Assembly: GCA_030278955.1 (NCBI GenBank)
Contig: JAOANR010000002.1
Location: 21,996,057-22,060,056, forward strand
Direction of reading: 5' to 3'
Source of the DNA: Hygrophila difformis
Lineage: Eukaryota; Streptophyta; Magnoliopsida; Lamiales; Acanthaceae
Length of the DNA stretch: 64,000 nt
Shown: piece after piece, positions 10,420 through 21,680 of the stretch
Layout of the letters: each line of letters starts with the position of its first letter
Numbering within the stretch: position 1 is the stretch's first letter
The notes under the pieces: generated by a model
The model's database searches: none
What the model saw: only the letters and a program-made list of their open reading frames with translations
Told to the model about the DNA's origin: nothing
Program-made: the position numbers and the translations under genes

Positions 10420-10776
10420 AGTATGTGGAATGAGCATGTATGAGCACGATTCATGCATGGGATTTTGCGAACATTATTTTGTTTTAGTTTCGTACATTAG
10501 TCTATATTATGAACGGGCCTGTTTAACCCGTATTTTGGCCATGTCGGCCCTATTTACATTTTCCGCTGCAATACTATACTAAACCAATTATTTCCGCTGC
10601 GCTATGATATTACTATTTTCGAATTATATCGTATGGGCTGTTTGAATGCTTTAAATGTTTTAAATTCTGCAATACCTAGCCTTGCATTCCTTTAGTAAGC
10701 TCGGAGAAACCGTGTCTTACTAGGGGGATGTGGCGGTGACATCCCGACCTGGGTGACCAAAAACCGGGGTGTTACA

Positions 10777-11646
10777 CAAGCTGACTGAAGATGACGAGCC
10801 CTACTCTTGGGCGGAAATGATGGAACTACTCAGGGATCGATTCTATCCCTTGAGTACTAAATCGGTGATGTACGAGGAATTCCTGTCGCTAAAGCAAGGA
10901 GGCCAAACCGTACAAGAGTAATACGCTCGATTCAAGGAACTGGTGAGGTTTGCACCAAGACTCGTACCCACGGATGCAGAGAAAGCACAGAAGTTCGAGA
11001 TGGGACTGAACCTGTCTGTTCGCGAGGTGATCGCGGGGGTACACTACCCCGATTTGCAAGCTGTGTATGACCGCGCTGTGGCAGTAGCGCGTGTGCAACA
11101 ACTGAAGAGAAGGGTGAGTGGGGAGTCCAGCAGGGGTCCCCAAGACAAGAGAAATCGGGGTGCGAGAAGCGAGAACAACACAGGGAGGAACGAGCAGCGG
11201 AGAGGGTCGAATAGGCCACAACAAACCAACAATGGGAAGAGGTTTAACCAGGAAGAACCCGTACCACCCTGCCCAAGGTGTGGACGACCCCATCTGGCGA
11301 GGGGATACCCTCAACAGGGCGCCTGCTTCCGATGTGGTCGAATGGGTCACATTCGTCGTGATTGCCGAACGAGGATGGAGAACATAACAAAGAGGGAAGA
11401 TTTGGTCATGGGGCCGGAACAGCCTCAGAACCAAAACGGGCGGAACGGAAATAACCAGGGGTATAGACCCCCTCAAAACCAATTTAGGCCACCGAATCAG
11501 AACCAGAACCAACGACCTCCGCCACTGCAGAATCAAAACCAACAGCAAAATCAACAGCAGAATGCGAATCAGCAGGGCAACCAAGGACGCCCTATGGGGA
11601 GGCTCAATGTGGTTAACCAAGCGGACATGCCTGCACAAGGAGAAGT
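10777..11646 (+). pseudogene. gag: gag of element B, 5' part displaced by A
   Basis: It matches A from position 939 on. TAA at 10919-10921 replaces a tyrosine codon in the capsid part. The zinc knuckles are at 11270 and 11324. In the first, the last cysteine is a tyrosine (ARGYP), so that knuckle would not bind zinc normally, while the second (CFRCGRMGH...DC) is complete. The Q/N-rich tail follows. The first half of gag should lie beyond the left edge of the window. Confidence 0.88.
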
Positions 11647-12072
11647 GATGGCAGGTACATTTCATGTTTTGAATACACCCCTTAGAGTTCTATTTGATTC
11701 TGGAGCTAGTTGCTCAATCATAGCATCAAGAATAGTGCATGAGTTAGATCTACCTAAGTGCGAGAGAATTAGCTAAGGAATTTAATTGCCTTCTGGAGTA
11801 GTAGTATCTTGCTCTAAACGATATAACGGAATTCCTATAGTGATAAAGAACGTAGAATTCTTCGCGAACTTAGTAGAATTTAACTTAAGAGACTTTGACA
11901 TCATACTGGGGATGGATTGGTTATCCCAGTATAAAGCGGTGATCGAATGCCAAAAACAAAAGATCACCTTGTCAAAAGTAGGGGAAAGAGAGTTATCTTT
12001 TACTCTCAGCCCCCTAAGAAGAGTAACAAAATCGTTAGTGCACTTAAACTAAGTAACTTGATGCGTAAGGGG
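11647..12072 (+). pseudogene. Aspartic protease of element B, broken
   Basis: The DSGAS site is at 11696 and ILGMDWLSQYK near 11902-11937. A TAA at 11774-11776 replaces a leucine codon. A one-base loss near 11978 and a one-base gain near 12069 shift and then restore the frame across the protease-RT linker. The frame on both sides is the same as in gag. Confidence 0.85.
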
Positions 12073-13480
12073 GTATGAGCTATATGCGTGCTATGTGCAC
12101 AACCTTGAGGCGGAAGAGAACAAGGTTGATAGCATACCAGTGGTGAGAGAATACCTGGATGTGTTTCCTGAAGACATCCTGGGCATGCCACCTGAGCGAG
12201 ATCTTAAGTTCACTATAGATCTCATTCCGGGCATAGAGCCTGTCTCAAAAGCTCTGTACCGGATGGCACCACTGGAAAGGAAGGAGTTAAAGGACCAACT
12301 CGAAGAGCTGTTAGGAAAAGGGTACATAAGGCCGAGTACTTCCCCCTGGGGAGCACCGGTTTTATTTGTTAAGAACAAAGACGGAGGATTACGTCTTTGC
12401 ATAGACTATCGAGGGTTAAACCAAGTGACTATCAAGAATAAATACCCTTTGCCGAGAATTGAGGATCTATTTGATCAACTGAATGGAGCTTCAGTATTCT
12501 CGAAGATCGACTTACGATCTGGGTATCACCAGTGGAGAATTGCCGAGAAAGACATTCCGAAGACGGCGTTTCGAACTCGATATGGCCACTACGAGTTCAC
12601 AGTGTTATCCTTTTGGTTAACAAATGCTCCAGCAATGTTCATGAACCTCATGAACAATGTGTTTTGAGAGCTGTTCGATCAGTGTGTAGTGGTGTTCATT
12701 GATGACATCCTGATCTACTCGAAAAGCGAGGAGGAGCATGCACAACACTTGCACCAAGTGTTAGGGACCTTGCGAAAGAATCAACTATACGGCAAATTGT
12801 CCAAATGCAATTTTTGGTTGAAGGAGGTAGCATTTCTAGGACATATAGTATCCGCTGATGGAGTTTCAGTGGATCCGGCAAAAGTCTCTGTCGTAACTGA
12901 ATGGGAAACTCCAAAGAGCCAAACTGAGATAAGGAGTTTCCTTGGATTAGTCGGGTACTATAGACGGTTCGTGAAGGATTTTTCGAAAATCGCACGACCT
13001 TTGACCCAGCTACTGAAGAAGGGAGTAAAATACGCGTGGACAGAGGCTTGTGAGACAGCGTTTCAAGAACTGAATAAACGACTCACAACCACACCTGTAT
13101 TGACACTACCATCAGAGAATGGTGACTTCGAAGTTTATAGTGATGCTTCGAAGGACGGTTTAGGTTGTGTCTTGATGCAAGACTCGAGAGTCGTAGCGTA
13201 TGCATCACGCCAGCTAAAACCTTACGAGGAGAATTATCCGACACACGATCTGGAGTTAGCAGCGGTCGTTTTCGCTCTAAAGATATGGAGACATTATCTT
13301 TATGGGCGGAAGTGTCGAATGTTCACCGACCACTAGAGCTTGAAGTATATATTCACTCAGAAGGAGTTGAATTTGAGACAGCGAAGGTGGTTGGAACTTA
13401 TTAAGGACTACGATTTAGAGATAGCCTACCACGAGGGGAAGGTGAATGTGGTAGCCGATGCCCTAAGTCGGAAAACCCAA
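12073..13480 (+). pseudogene. pol: Reverse transcriptase and RNase H of element B
   Basis: All the RT blocks seen in A are present, with FIDD near 12693-12704. A TGA at 12665-12667 (an arginine codon in A) and a TAG at 13334-13336 (a lysine codon in A) are the only breaks, and the frame is otherwise continuous from gag. RNase H has [11 protein letters not shown] near 13136 and VVADALSRK near 13449. GYHQWRI replaces the usual GYHQLRI, and FWLTNAP the usual FGLTNAP. Confidence 0.9.
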
Positions 13481-15023
13481 CACGTGACGAACTCGTTGGT
13501 AATTCCGCCGGCATTGTACATGGATTTAGCGAGATTGGACGTGGAACTTGTGCATCCGGGCACAGCGAGTGAAACGATCAACGCCATGGTCGTAGAAACT
13601 CCAATATTGGACGAGATTAAGCTCGCCCAACCGGGCGACGCGAAACTCGAAAAGATAAAGGGGTATATTGCCGAAGGAAAGGCAATAGGATTTGCTGTCC
13701 ACGAGGATGGAAGCATTCGATTCAAAGGGAGATGGTGTGTGCCTCAAAAGTGTGCCGAGTTGAAGCGAAGGTTGATGGAGGAAGGGCACAACACGCCATA
13801 CTCAGTACATCCCGGAGGTGACAAGCTTTACAAAGATCTAAAGAAGATCTATTGGTGGCCGGGAATGAAGAAGAAAGTGGCAGACTTCGTGGCGAAATGT
13901 CTCACCTGCCAAAAGTTTAAGGCAGTGCGACATAAACCCCTAGGACTGATGCAACCACAAGAGATTCCAAGTTGGAAGTGGGATAGCATCTCAATGGATT
14001 TTGTCTCGGGATTACCCCGATCACCTAAAGGCATGAACAAGATTTGGGTGATTGTGGATAGGCTAACGAAGACAGCCATATTTATCCCGATGAAGGACAC
14101 GTGGACTATGGACCAATTGGCCCGAGCCTACGTTGATAATGTGGTACGACGACATGGAGTACCACATGACATCATTTCCGACAGAGACAGTAGATTTGTC
14201 TCTCATATTTTTTGACGGAGTTACAAAAAGCTCTCGGTACTCAAATCAAAATGAGCACCGCATTCCACCCAATGACGGATGGTCAAACCGAGAGAACAAT
14301 CCAAACACTAGAAGACATGCTGAGAGCATGCATGTTGGAATTTTCTTATAATAATAGCTACCATGCTAGCATTGGCATGGCACCTTTCGAGGCGTTGTAT
14401 GGACGAAAGTGCCGAAGCCCTTTGAGCTGGGAAGAAAACGATAAGTCGGTGGTAGTGGGACCACAACTTATCGAAGACATGGCTCAACAAATCAAAGTGA
14501 TTCAAGGAAAAATGAAAGCCGCTCAAGACCGTCAGAAGAGATACGCTGACGTGAGACGACGAGACCTAGAATTTCAAGTGGGAGATAGGGTCATGCTAAA
14601 GATATCACCCATGAAGGGGGTGATGCGCTTTGGCAAACGAGGAAAGTTGAGTCCTCGATACATAGGACCTTATGAGATTCTAGAACGAGTCGGGAATTTG
14701 GCCTACCGACTGGCTTTACCGCCACAATTAGTCGAGTTCATAATGTTTTCCATGTCTCACAACTAAAGAAGTATGTGCCGGACCCGACACATGTACTTCA
14801 ACCGGAGATAATCGAACTCGATGAGGATTTGACTTATGAAGAAGTCCCAGTGCGAATTCTGGACACTAAGGAGCGAATAACGAGGAACAAAACCGTCAAA
14901 ATGATCAAGGTGCTTTGGTCAAACCACGAAAGTGAGACGGCAACTTGGGAGGTAGAATCCGAAATGAGAGAACGCTACCCGACACTGTTCCAACCCGACA
15001 CCGACACAGTTATGGGGACATAA
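13481..15023 (+). pseudogene. pol: Integrase and chromodomain of element B
   Basis: The zinc domain ([12 protein letters not shown]) is at about 13789-13911. The core has IVDRLT, ISDRD and GQTER. A base change and gain near 14208 (a run of T) shifts the frame between the second aspartate and the glutamate. A 39-bp in-frame deletion near 14341 removes 13 residues of the core, with a GAATT repeat at both ends of the lost stretch in A. Another base loss is near 14731. The chromodomain at about 14850-14990 is open and ends at the TAA at 15021-15023. Confidence 0.88.
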
Positions 15024-15266
15024 CTGCAATCTTAAGTTGGAGAGGATGTCATACCATCTATTTTTCGTGCATTTTTGTAAACAAACAAACAAATTCAAAT
15101 TGTTTTGAACTACGTTATGGCTTGATCCCTTCATAGGGTACATAGGAAGCTTAGAAGTTTTAATTCTAAGTTCAGTCACAACATAACAAAACAAACAAAA
15201 GACCTTAGAAAGAGAAAAGCCGAAACACAACTTCGAGGACGAAGTTGATTCTTAAGGAGGGTAGAC
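15024..15266 (+). other. Post-pol tract and polypurine tract of element B
   Basis: It starts with a purine-rich run ending GGATG (15043-15047), the empty form of the S1 target. It ends with TTCTTAAGGAGGGTAGAC directly before the LTR. No ORF is seen. The segment is about 240 bp and is kept in all Tekay-type copies here that reach this far. Confidence 0.8.
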
Positions 15267-15825
15267 TGTAATACCCGAGAATTTTGCAACATAAAACAAA
15301 TAATTAAATAAATAAACAATAAATAAAATAAATAAATAAATTTAGCAAAGAAATAAATAAAGATAAGGAAATGAGAAATGAGATTTAAATTAAAAACGAA
15401 TTAAATGAATTTAATTAAATAAAAAGAATTATTAAAGATAAATAAATTGTACACCGAAACCCGACACCAATGAACTCGAGAATTCGAGTCCAAACATGCA
15501 ATTGGACCCGAGTAAAATTTAGAGAGGAAATAGGAACCCAAAGATACCCCGGAAATCGGAATCCGGGAGCATAGGGGGATAGAAGTCCGAAAGAGAGGAG
15601 GAAAGGCACGACGGATCGCACGACCCGCCCAGACCGAAGTCCAGGCGAGTGCCGCACGGTGGCCGCGCGGTCAATAGGGGAAAGGCGTGCCACGGCCGCG
15701 CCAACGGGCAGATTCGCCAGTTGCGAGATTCACTCGCCCGAATCGGATATTCCGACTTCGGTTGAACACCTTTCGGCTCAAGACTCCCCAAGGCCGACCT
15801 TGGACGTCCCTAGGTCATGTTTACC

Positions 15826-15834
15826 TATAAATAA
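15826..15834 (+). promoter_or_regulatory. TATA box of the B LTR
   Basis: TATAAATAA is followed by CCCCTC, then GAAAGCCCCGAACAC, matching the A LTR. The likely transcription start is about 30 bp downstream. Confidence 0.7.
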
Positions 15835-15973
15835 CCCCTCTTGAAAGCCCCGAACACTTTTCAAAACCCTACGATACTCTCTATACACAAAACCCTAGAT
15901 CCGGAAGCCATCGGAGGCACCAAAACCGAGCGAGGACTGCCGTGGACGAATTTGAGAGATCTCCAACGTCGTG

Positions 15974-16065
15974 GTAAGTTAGATCCGTTCATCCATCTCG
16001 TTTTTAATTCAAAAGCGAAACCCTAATTCTCTTCTTTTTCTTTCTACAACCCGAATCGGATCTAG
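15974..16065 (+). other. 92-bp GT-AG segment (intron-like) in the B LTR, absent from A
   Basis: It opens GTAAGTT and closes with CTAG after a pyrimidine tract (CTCTTCTTTTTCTTTCTAC). The flanking sequences match A's LTR on both sides and meet there at 8987/8988 with nothing between. The size and signals fit a small plant intron. Alternatives are a simple insertion or deletion that happens to fit the splice rule. Confidence 0.6.
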
Positions 16066-17841
16066 AACGAAGAACCCGACGAACGGAGAGGATAAACGTT
16101 GGACTGGAAGCCATGCCTCTGAACTCGACGATCCCGGATGACTACGAATCTGTAAGTTGACACTTACATGGTTTTGGGAGTAATTAAAACACGAAAACTA
16201 AAAGCTTAATCGGAACTTTCAAAAATCTGTCAACATATGATTTTTACCAGCGCAACAGTTTTGTCCAATTTTTCCGAACCCTTAAAATTCTTCAAACGGA
16301 AAAACTTAAAACATAACAAAACATTCCTAAGGCTTAGATCTATCTCCTGTAAAAGTTTCAGAATTTTTCATGATGATTTGATATGTGAAATCCACCCGAA
16401 ACCGAACTGCTTGAAATTGGATCTTGAATTTCTTGACAGAACTTAGGTCCGATCTTGATGACGTTTTTGACATTAGTTATAAGCCGATTTAGATCTTTAG
16501 CTGAACATGGAAAGTTGTAAACAAATGTCTTAAGAAGGTCTCTGTAAAATTTCATTGAGTTTGGAGTTGATTTGCTATGGTAGATCTTGATAATATTGAA
16601 CTGCTGTACACGAAATTCGGACAGATTAATGATATGACGAAAACTGATGTTTTTGACCTGTTTCGGTATCTCGGATTGAAAAAGTTAAAACATGAAAGTT
16701 GTTCATCTCTATGTTTCCGAGTCAGTGATAAAATGTCAAAATTGTTTAAATTAAAATCGATTTTTAATGAAATTTGAAGTAAACTGTGGTTGACCGAGTC
16801 AAATCTTGAAATCTTGTTGAAACGGTGAAACTAGGCTTTAAGGTCTGAACGAGTAGAATACTCTTTGAAATAAATACATGAAATCTGAAATTAGGAAATC
16901 CCCTTTAAAAACTTGATCTTTAAAATTAGGGGGTGAGTGCTCTGCAGGGTGCCCTCCTAACGATTCACTTCGTGCCTTTATGGAGGATGGTGATCCGCGC
17001 GAAATTTTTGAGATATGTTGCCAAAATTGCATGAGATATATGGCCTACACTCTCGTGAATATCCACATGTGTTTCTCGAGGCTCCAGAGTGGTACTGGGT
17101 ATGGCAGATACGGCTGCGGCCGCCGGTTTCCGGCTAAACTTGTTGATATCGCGATGCAATCGTGAAATACTTGAAATACTAAATCTTGGGAGTAATGGGG
17201 ATAGTTAAATATTTAATTATTATCCTTTTACATTATTAAATGCTTTATTTGAATTAATTATGGTTTTTATTTAAATTATGCTAAATGTACTATTGGTTAG
17301 TGCCATGATACAAATTATGAGAATTGGTTATATTATTATATTAAATTATTTATGATTATTATCATGCTTTTATGTAATTATTAAATTAATGGCTTTTAAA
17401 CCCTACGATCATGCATGTGTTAGCTTACTCAGAAAGTTGTGCTGACCAAACCATTTATTTTTCCTTTTCCTTACAGAGTATGTGGAACAAACATCAGCAC
17501 GTTCATGCATGGGGGGGAAACTTTATTTTTTGCGAAACTTTATTACTAAATTCTTGCATTAGACTATAGAATAAACGGGTCTGTTTAACCCGTGTTTTGA
17601 CCATGTCGGTCGTATTTACATTTCCGCTGCAATATTATACTTAAATATTATTTCCGCTGCATTATGATATTATTATTTTCGAGACTATATTATATGGGTT
17701 GTTTGCAAATGTTTTAAATATTTTTTTAAATACTGAAATACCTAGCCTTGCATCTCTTTAGTAAGCCGGAGAAACCATGTCTTATTAGGGAGGTGTGGCG
17801 GTGACATCCCGACCTGGGTGGCCAAAAATCGGGGTGTTACA

Positions 17842-18120
17842 CTCCGCCTGGACCTCGGTCCGGGCGGGTCCGTGCAATCCGATCCGTCGGGTCTTTTCCT
17901 CCTCTCTTTCGGGCTCGACTTTCCGGGATCTTTTCGGATTGTGATTCCCACCCTATTATTCCGACTTGAATCGATTTCCTGTTTGAAATCTTAGGTCCGT
18001 CGGTCTTGGGTTTTCTTTCGACTTCCATACATTTTCGATTTTACGGGTTCTCGAGAACAAGACCTCTTTTCTCATCGGATTAAATTCTTATTTTATATCC
18101 TAAAATTAACGGGTATTACA
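17842..18120 (-). mobile_element. 5' portion of G's 3' LTR, cut by B
   Basis: On the minus strand the LTR begins TGTAATACCCGTTAATT at 18120 and runs to the B junction at 17842. The GC-rich block with GTCCGGGCGG is near the cut. The rest of this LTR must lie left of B, off-window. Confidence 0.85.
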
Positions 18121-18370
18121 ATCTACCCCCCTTAAGAATCAACTTCGTCCTCGTATCATCTCGCGAGTTCGGGAATTGTTTGATTCAGCGATTGCATTAT
18201 TGTGTGTTGTTGTTTGTTATTGTTTGACTGGACCCAGAATTGAAATTTCCAAGTTGCCTACGTACCCCGTGAAGGGATCAAGTCATTATGTAGTTCAGAA
18301 TAATTTGAATTTGTTTATTTAGGGTACAAAATATCCGGGCCGTTACATCCTCCCCCTCTTAAGATTACAG
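18121..18370 (-). other. Post-pol tract of G with two purine tracts
   Basis: On the minus strand this reads from the end of pol through a purine run (TTAAGAGGGGGAGGATG), followed by TAACGGCCCGGATATTTTG, to the polypurine tract next to the LTR start at 18120. No coding sequence is seen. Confidence 0.75.
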
Positions 18371-19303
18371 TTATGTCCCATAACTGTGGTTGCATTGTCT
18401 TGGAATAGGGTCGGGTAATGTTCTTTCATGTCTGCTTCCAGTTCCCATGTTGCCGTCTCGGTTTCGTGGTTAGACCAAAGAACCTTGACCATCTTCACGG
18501 TCTTATTTATTGTGACTCTTTCCTTCACGTCGAGTATTCGTACCGGGAATTCCTCGTAGCTCAGGTCATCATCCAGTTCAATCTCTTCAGGTTGGAGTAC
18601 ATGGGTCGGATCGTGTATGTACTTTTTCAATTGTGAGACATGAAACACATCGTGGACACGAGCGAATTGTGGCGGCAATGCTAGCTGATATGCTAGGTTT
18701 CCCACTCTTTCTAGGATCTCGTACGGTCCTATGTATCGTGGACTCAACCTTCCTCGCTTGCCAAAGCGCATCACCCCCTTCATCGGTGATACCTTCAGCA
18801 TGACCTTATCGCCGATTTGAAATTCCAAGTCTTGTCGTCTCACATCGGCATAACTCTTTTGCCGGTCCTGAGCGGCTCTCAGTTTTCCTTGGATTATCTT
18901 GACTTGTTGAGCCATTCCTCAACAAGTTCTGGTCCAACTATCATAGTCCTATCACTCTCTCCCCAGTTCAACGGACTTCGGCACTTGCGTCCATACAGTG
19001 TTTCGAAAGATGCCATGCCAATGCTAGCGTGGTAACTGTTGTTGTAGGAAAATTCAATCAATGGTAAATGATGTTCCCAACTACCCTTAAACTCTAGGAC
19101 ACATGCCCTCAGCATATCCTCCAAAGTTTGGATTGTTCTTTCCGTTTGCCCATCCGTCATGGGGTGGAACGCGGTACTCATCTTTATTTTCGTACCGAGG
19201 GCATCTTGTAGTTTGTCCAAAAATGTGAGACAAATCTACTGTCTCTGTCCGAGATGACGTCATGTGGTACTCCATGTCGTTGTACCACATTATCGATGTA
19301 TGC
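18371..19303 (-). pseudogene. pol: Integrase C-terminal half and chromodomain of G
   Basis: The minus-strand frames hold [18 protein letters not shown], the IEFSYNNSYHASIGM region, the GPYEIL segment and the chromodomain (RILDVKERVTINK, VLWSNHETETATWE). A frameshift lies near 19210, between the second catalytic aspartate and the glutamate, and another near 18900. A lost G at the end of pol removes the usual stop and extends the frame to 18343. Everything upstream (gag to integrase N-terminus) is absent. The break is near 19303. Confidence 0.85.
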
Positions 19304-19844
19304 TGGGGCTAAGTGAGTAGTGTAAAGTAAAAGAGAATAAAGCAAAATCGAAAAATAAAAAAAAATAAAACCCTTTTCGTGACCCGCGCGGTGTCCGCGT
19401 GGTATGAGGCCTCAGGGTGCGGGGACCGCGCGGGCACACCAGTTTGAAAAAAATAGGGCTCGCGCCCTGCGCGAGCCACTTCCCTCATTTCCCCATCCGA
19501 GACCACTTTACATTTTCTCTCAAATCCGTTCTTCCGATCTCAAATTCTACCTATCCCGACTTCAATTTTTCCTTGCAAGGTATGTATCTACTACTTCTAC
19601 TTACCAATTTCAATTTTTATGCTTTGGATGACTTGATTTTGGATGTATTCTTGAAATTAGGGTTTATGTGCACAATTTGGGGATTTGTTATTTTTAGGCT
19701 TGATTTGTGCAAATTAGCGTTGCCCTTTTATGCTATGTTGATGGTGATTGAGGTGTTGTGGCTATGGATTCTCCGTATTGGAAGTTTTTATTTGGTGTTT
19801 TTACGCATGTACGCTATATATATTGTGGGAAATTAGCCTGATAA
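19304..19844 (+). other. 5' flank of the transposon-protein cassette
   Basis: This region is unrelated to the Tekay copies. It has A-rich DNA, GC-rich direct copies of the type ACCGCGCGG or CGCGCGGTGTCCGCG (about 19384-19432), a pyrimidine-rich stretch, and GGTATGTA at 19579 as a possible splice donor, with CCCAG at 19860 as a possible acceptor. A 139-residue frame here (19417-19836) looks like chance reading of leader DNA. It probably holds the promoter and leader of the gene at 19845. Confidence 0.45.
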
Positions 19845-21190
19845 GTGGTGTTGGGTGTTCCCAGGATGTTGCTTTTCCTATGGGTTGTTTGGGCGTCTCT
19901 CATGGTCCTTCCTGGGGCCAAGAGATGGGCCACACGGCGCGGCGAGGCTAGCTCTAGCGATGCGGTCCCGGTGATGCCAAATTTTGATGAGAGCGAGTCC
20001 GAGGAGGACGAGGAGCAGCGGGGCCCGAGACTCAGGGGTCTCCCTGACGAGGTGCGTCCTCACCGGCATGATAGGTTTCGTTTAAGGACGAGGGCCGCCC
20101 AGGACTTTTATTTCGACGAGCTTTGTCGAAATAGGGCTTATGTCCCCGAGAGAGGTATATATCCTGATCATTTGGGCGATGATAGGGTCAGTGCGGTCTT
20201 GGAGTACTTGCAGTGGACTGGACTCGCACGTCATCCCGAGGGCGTTGCTTCCGGTTATCTGGCTATGGAGGTTATCGCCAACATTGGCGGTCTTGGGGAG
20301 GGTGACGACTTATCTCGAGTATGGGTTCGTGGTCGCTATCTCGACTTCAGTGCTCGGGCGATCAATGTCTATTTCGGTCTGCCTGACGATGGCGCATTCC
20401 GTCCACAGCCTAAGGGCCGTGTTCTTGCTCCTGCGTGGGACATCTTATGCACCATGGTGGCTCATCAGCTCGAGCACGATCATGAGCTGCGTTTGACAAC
20501 GATGGACACCCCTTGGCGAGAGCTCACCCAGATATGGTTAGGGCGCGTCCGGCCGATTACCCGGAGCCATATCGTCCTGGATCACGTCTATGAGACCATT
20601 TGCTTTATCGCGCGAGGTGGTAGGGTGAATGTGGGAGCTTGTATTGAGGACAATTTGAGGGGTATGCGGAGAGGACGAGGGAGTAGGGTGATTACCCATA
20701 TTCACCTCATTTGTGGCTTGTGCGCGGCGCAGGGGATTCGCACGACACCGGAGACAGATCCGTACGAGTTAGCAGCGGGTGGTTGTTAACGTATCCCGAC
20801 TTACGCTGCCCGGCGTAACGCCTTACGTCGTGGAGTTCCTTGGGCTGTACTTCGCCCGCAGCCTGATGATGGCGGCTTGTTCTAGTTGTACCTCCGGAGC
20901 AGCCACCCCCTCCTCCAGTAGTTCCACCTCCTGCGGTGGCGCCTCAGGGCCAGGAGATGACTCAGATGCTGCAGATGATGCAGGAGATGCGGGTCGGTAT
21001 GGATGCCGGGTTTGCAGCTGGGCAGGCTCGTTATGACGCCTTAGACGCTAGGTTGGACTTCTACCAGGCCCGTATGGACTCGTTTGCTACGAGGCAGGCT
21101 CAGCAGCAGGCCACTATGTCCGATATGTATGCCTATGTGCGGCAGATGGATGACTACATGCGTCGGCAGTTCCCGCCTCCCGATCAGTGA
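19845..21190 (+). pseudogene. Putative plant transposon protein (Transposase_32-like) with coiled-coil tail, frameshifted
   Basis: The main frame runs 19845-20789. An acidic stretch (ESESEEDEEQ) is followed by a domain with VRGRYLDFSARAINVYFGLPDD, a W-x3-L segment, a GGRVNVGACI segment and a LICGLCAAQG segment. From memory this layout matches the plant family annotated 'putative plant transposon protein' (Pfam Transposase_32), common near Athila-like and large non-autonomous elements. The role is not established. Frameshifts near 20787 and 20880 precede a proline-rich linker and a Met/Gln-rich coiled coil ending in PPDQ at 21190. The true start is uncertain, and the residues before GAKRW may be leader. 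Confidence 0.65.
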
Positions 21191-21680
21191 TTTTTCGTAT
21201 TCGCATTTTCATTTAGGTTTCTTAGAAGACGTATTTTGTTTAGTTGTCTCCTTATGAGGATGTTTCTGCTGACTGGGATTCATAGTTTATGTTTCCGTTG
21301 TGTTATTGCCTAGTTACTTATTAGACTTGCATTAGTTGTTTGTCGCTGTTGAGATATTTTGGATTCATCGTTACCTCCTTATCGCATTTACATGTGTGTG
21401 GGTTGCCCAACAATACTTGCATCATAGTGTGACTGAGCCGCTTCAAGGTAACTATGTATAATAATGTGATAAGGTATAAAGGGTAAATTAAATAGATATA
21501 TATTTATAAATGCTCGTAAAAATTTTTATTAAATAAAGAATGGTATTAACAGGTATGAATCCATTAGGATCTGTTAGTAGAGGTTGTTGGAACTTAGTGT
21601 ACCGTTTGTTGTCGTTGGGGGGGGGGGGGGGTTGTTTACTACTTGTCGTTTTTTTTTTTTTTAATAATACTTGTATTCCA
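21191..21680 (+). other. 3' flank of the cassette, with homopolymer runs
   Basis: It is non-coding and T-rich. It contains a run of about 14 G near 21617 and about 12 T near 21650, just before the junction with G's LTR remnant. No terminal repeat of the cassette was found, so the right boundary is taken from the start of LTR identity. Confidence 0.5.

Larger units (their letters stand above)
1..10776 (+). mobile_element. Element A, Tekay/Del-type Ty3/gypsy retrotransposon, 5' LTR off-window
   Basis: This copy reads uORF tail, gag, protease, RT, RNase H, integrase, chromodomain, post-pol tract and 3' LTR in one direction. Its 5' LTR and primer site lie left of the window. The body is split by solo LTR S1. 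It ends at the LTR terminus TGTTACA at 10776, and the next base lies inside the gag of sister copy B, at the point equivalent to A position 939. A is therefore inserted in B. All coding parts carry stops or frameshifts, so it is defective. The chromodomain and FIDD-type RT support the Tekay/Del assignment. Confidence 0.9.
8260..10776 (+). mobile_element. 3' LTR of element A
   Basis: It starts TGTAATACCCG right after the polypurine tract and ends GGGGTGTTACA. In order it holds an AAATA-rich start, a GC-rich block (about 8620-8710) also found in other LTRs here, a TATA box (8839), a leader exon, a donor-like GTAAGTT (9074), three copies of a roughly 190-bp motif (9232, 9425, 9608), one GCCGG/CCGGC hairpin (10051-10064), a CAGCA/TGCTG hairpin (10373-10389) and an acceptor-like CAG (10419). 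It lacks the 92-bp GT-AG segment present in B's LTR. Confidence 0.92.
10777..17841 (+). mobile_element. Element B, sister copy of A, gag interrupted by A
   Basis: The body starts in the middle of gag directly after A's LTR. Its first part must lie left of A, off-window. It runs through pol and the post-pol tract to a complete 3' LTR. It is very similar to A along its length, which makes each copy a reference for the other's lesions. It ends at 17841 and sits in an LTR of G. The expected 5-bp duplications cannot be checked because the left ends are missing. Confidence 0.9.
15267..17841 (+). mobile_element. 3' LTR of element B
   Basis: It starts TGTAATACCCG after the polypurine tract and ends GGGGTGTTACA. 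It has the same order of parts as A's LTR: GC block, TATA (15826), leader exon, donor (16152), roughly 190-bp repeats (about 16311, 16505, 16690), GCCGG hairpin (17122-17134), CAG hairpin (17429-17445) and acceptor (17476). It differs by an extra 92-bp GT-AG segment (15974-16065). Confidence 0.92.

Noticed and set aside
8260..10776. This LTR as the 5' LTR of B
   Set aside because: It is followed directly by the middle of gag with no primer site or leader, and preceded by a post-pol tract and polypurine tract, so it belongs to A.
19417..19836. 139-residue ORF before the transposon-protein gene
   Set aside because: It looks like translated leader and possible intron, is rich in Phe/Leu/Tyr, and has no family resemblance.
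21600..21665. Long G and T runs as a regulatory or G-quadruplex element
   Set aside because: A single G run cannot form the usual four-tract structure, and slippage or sequencing error is more likely.
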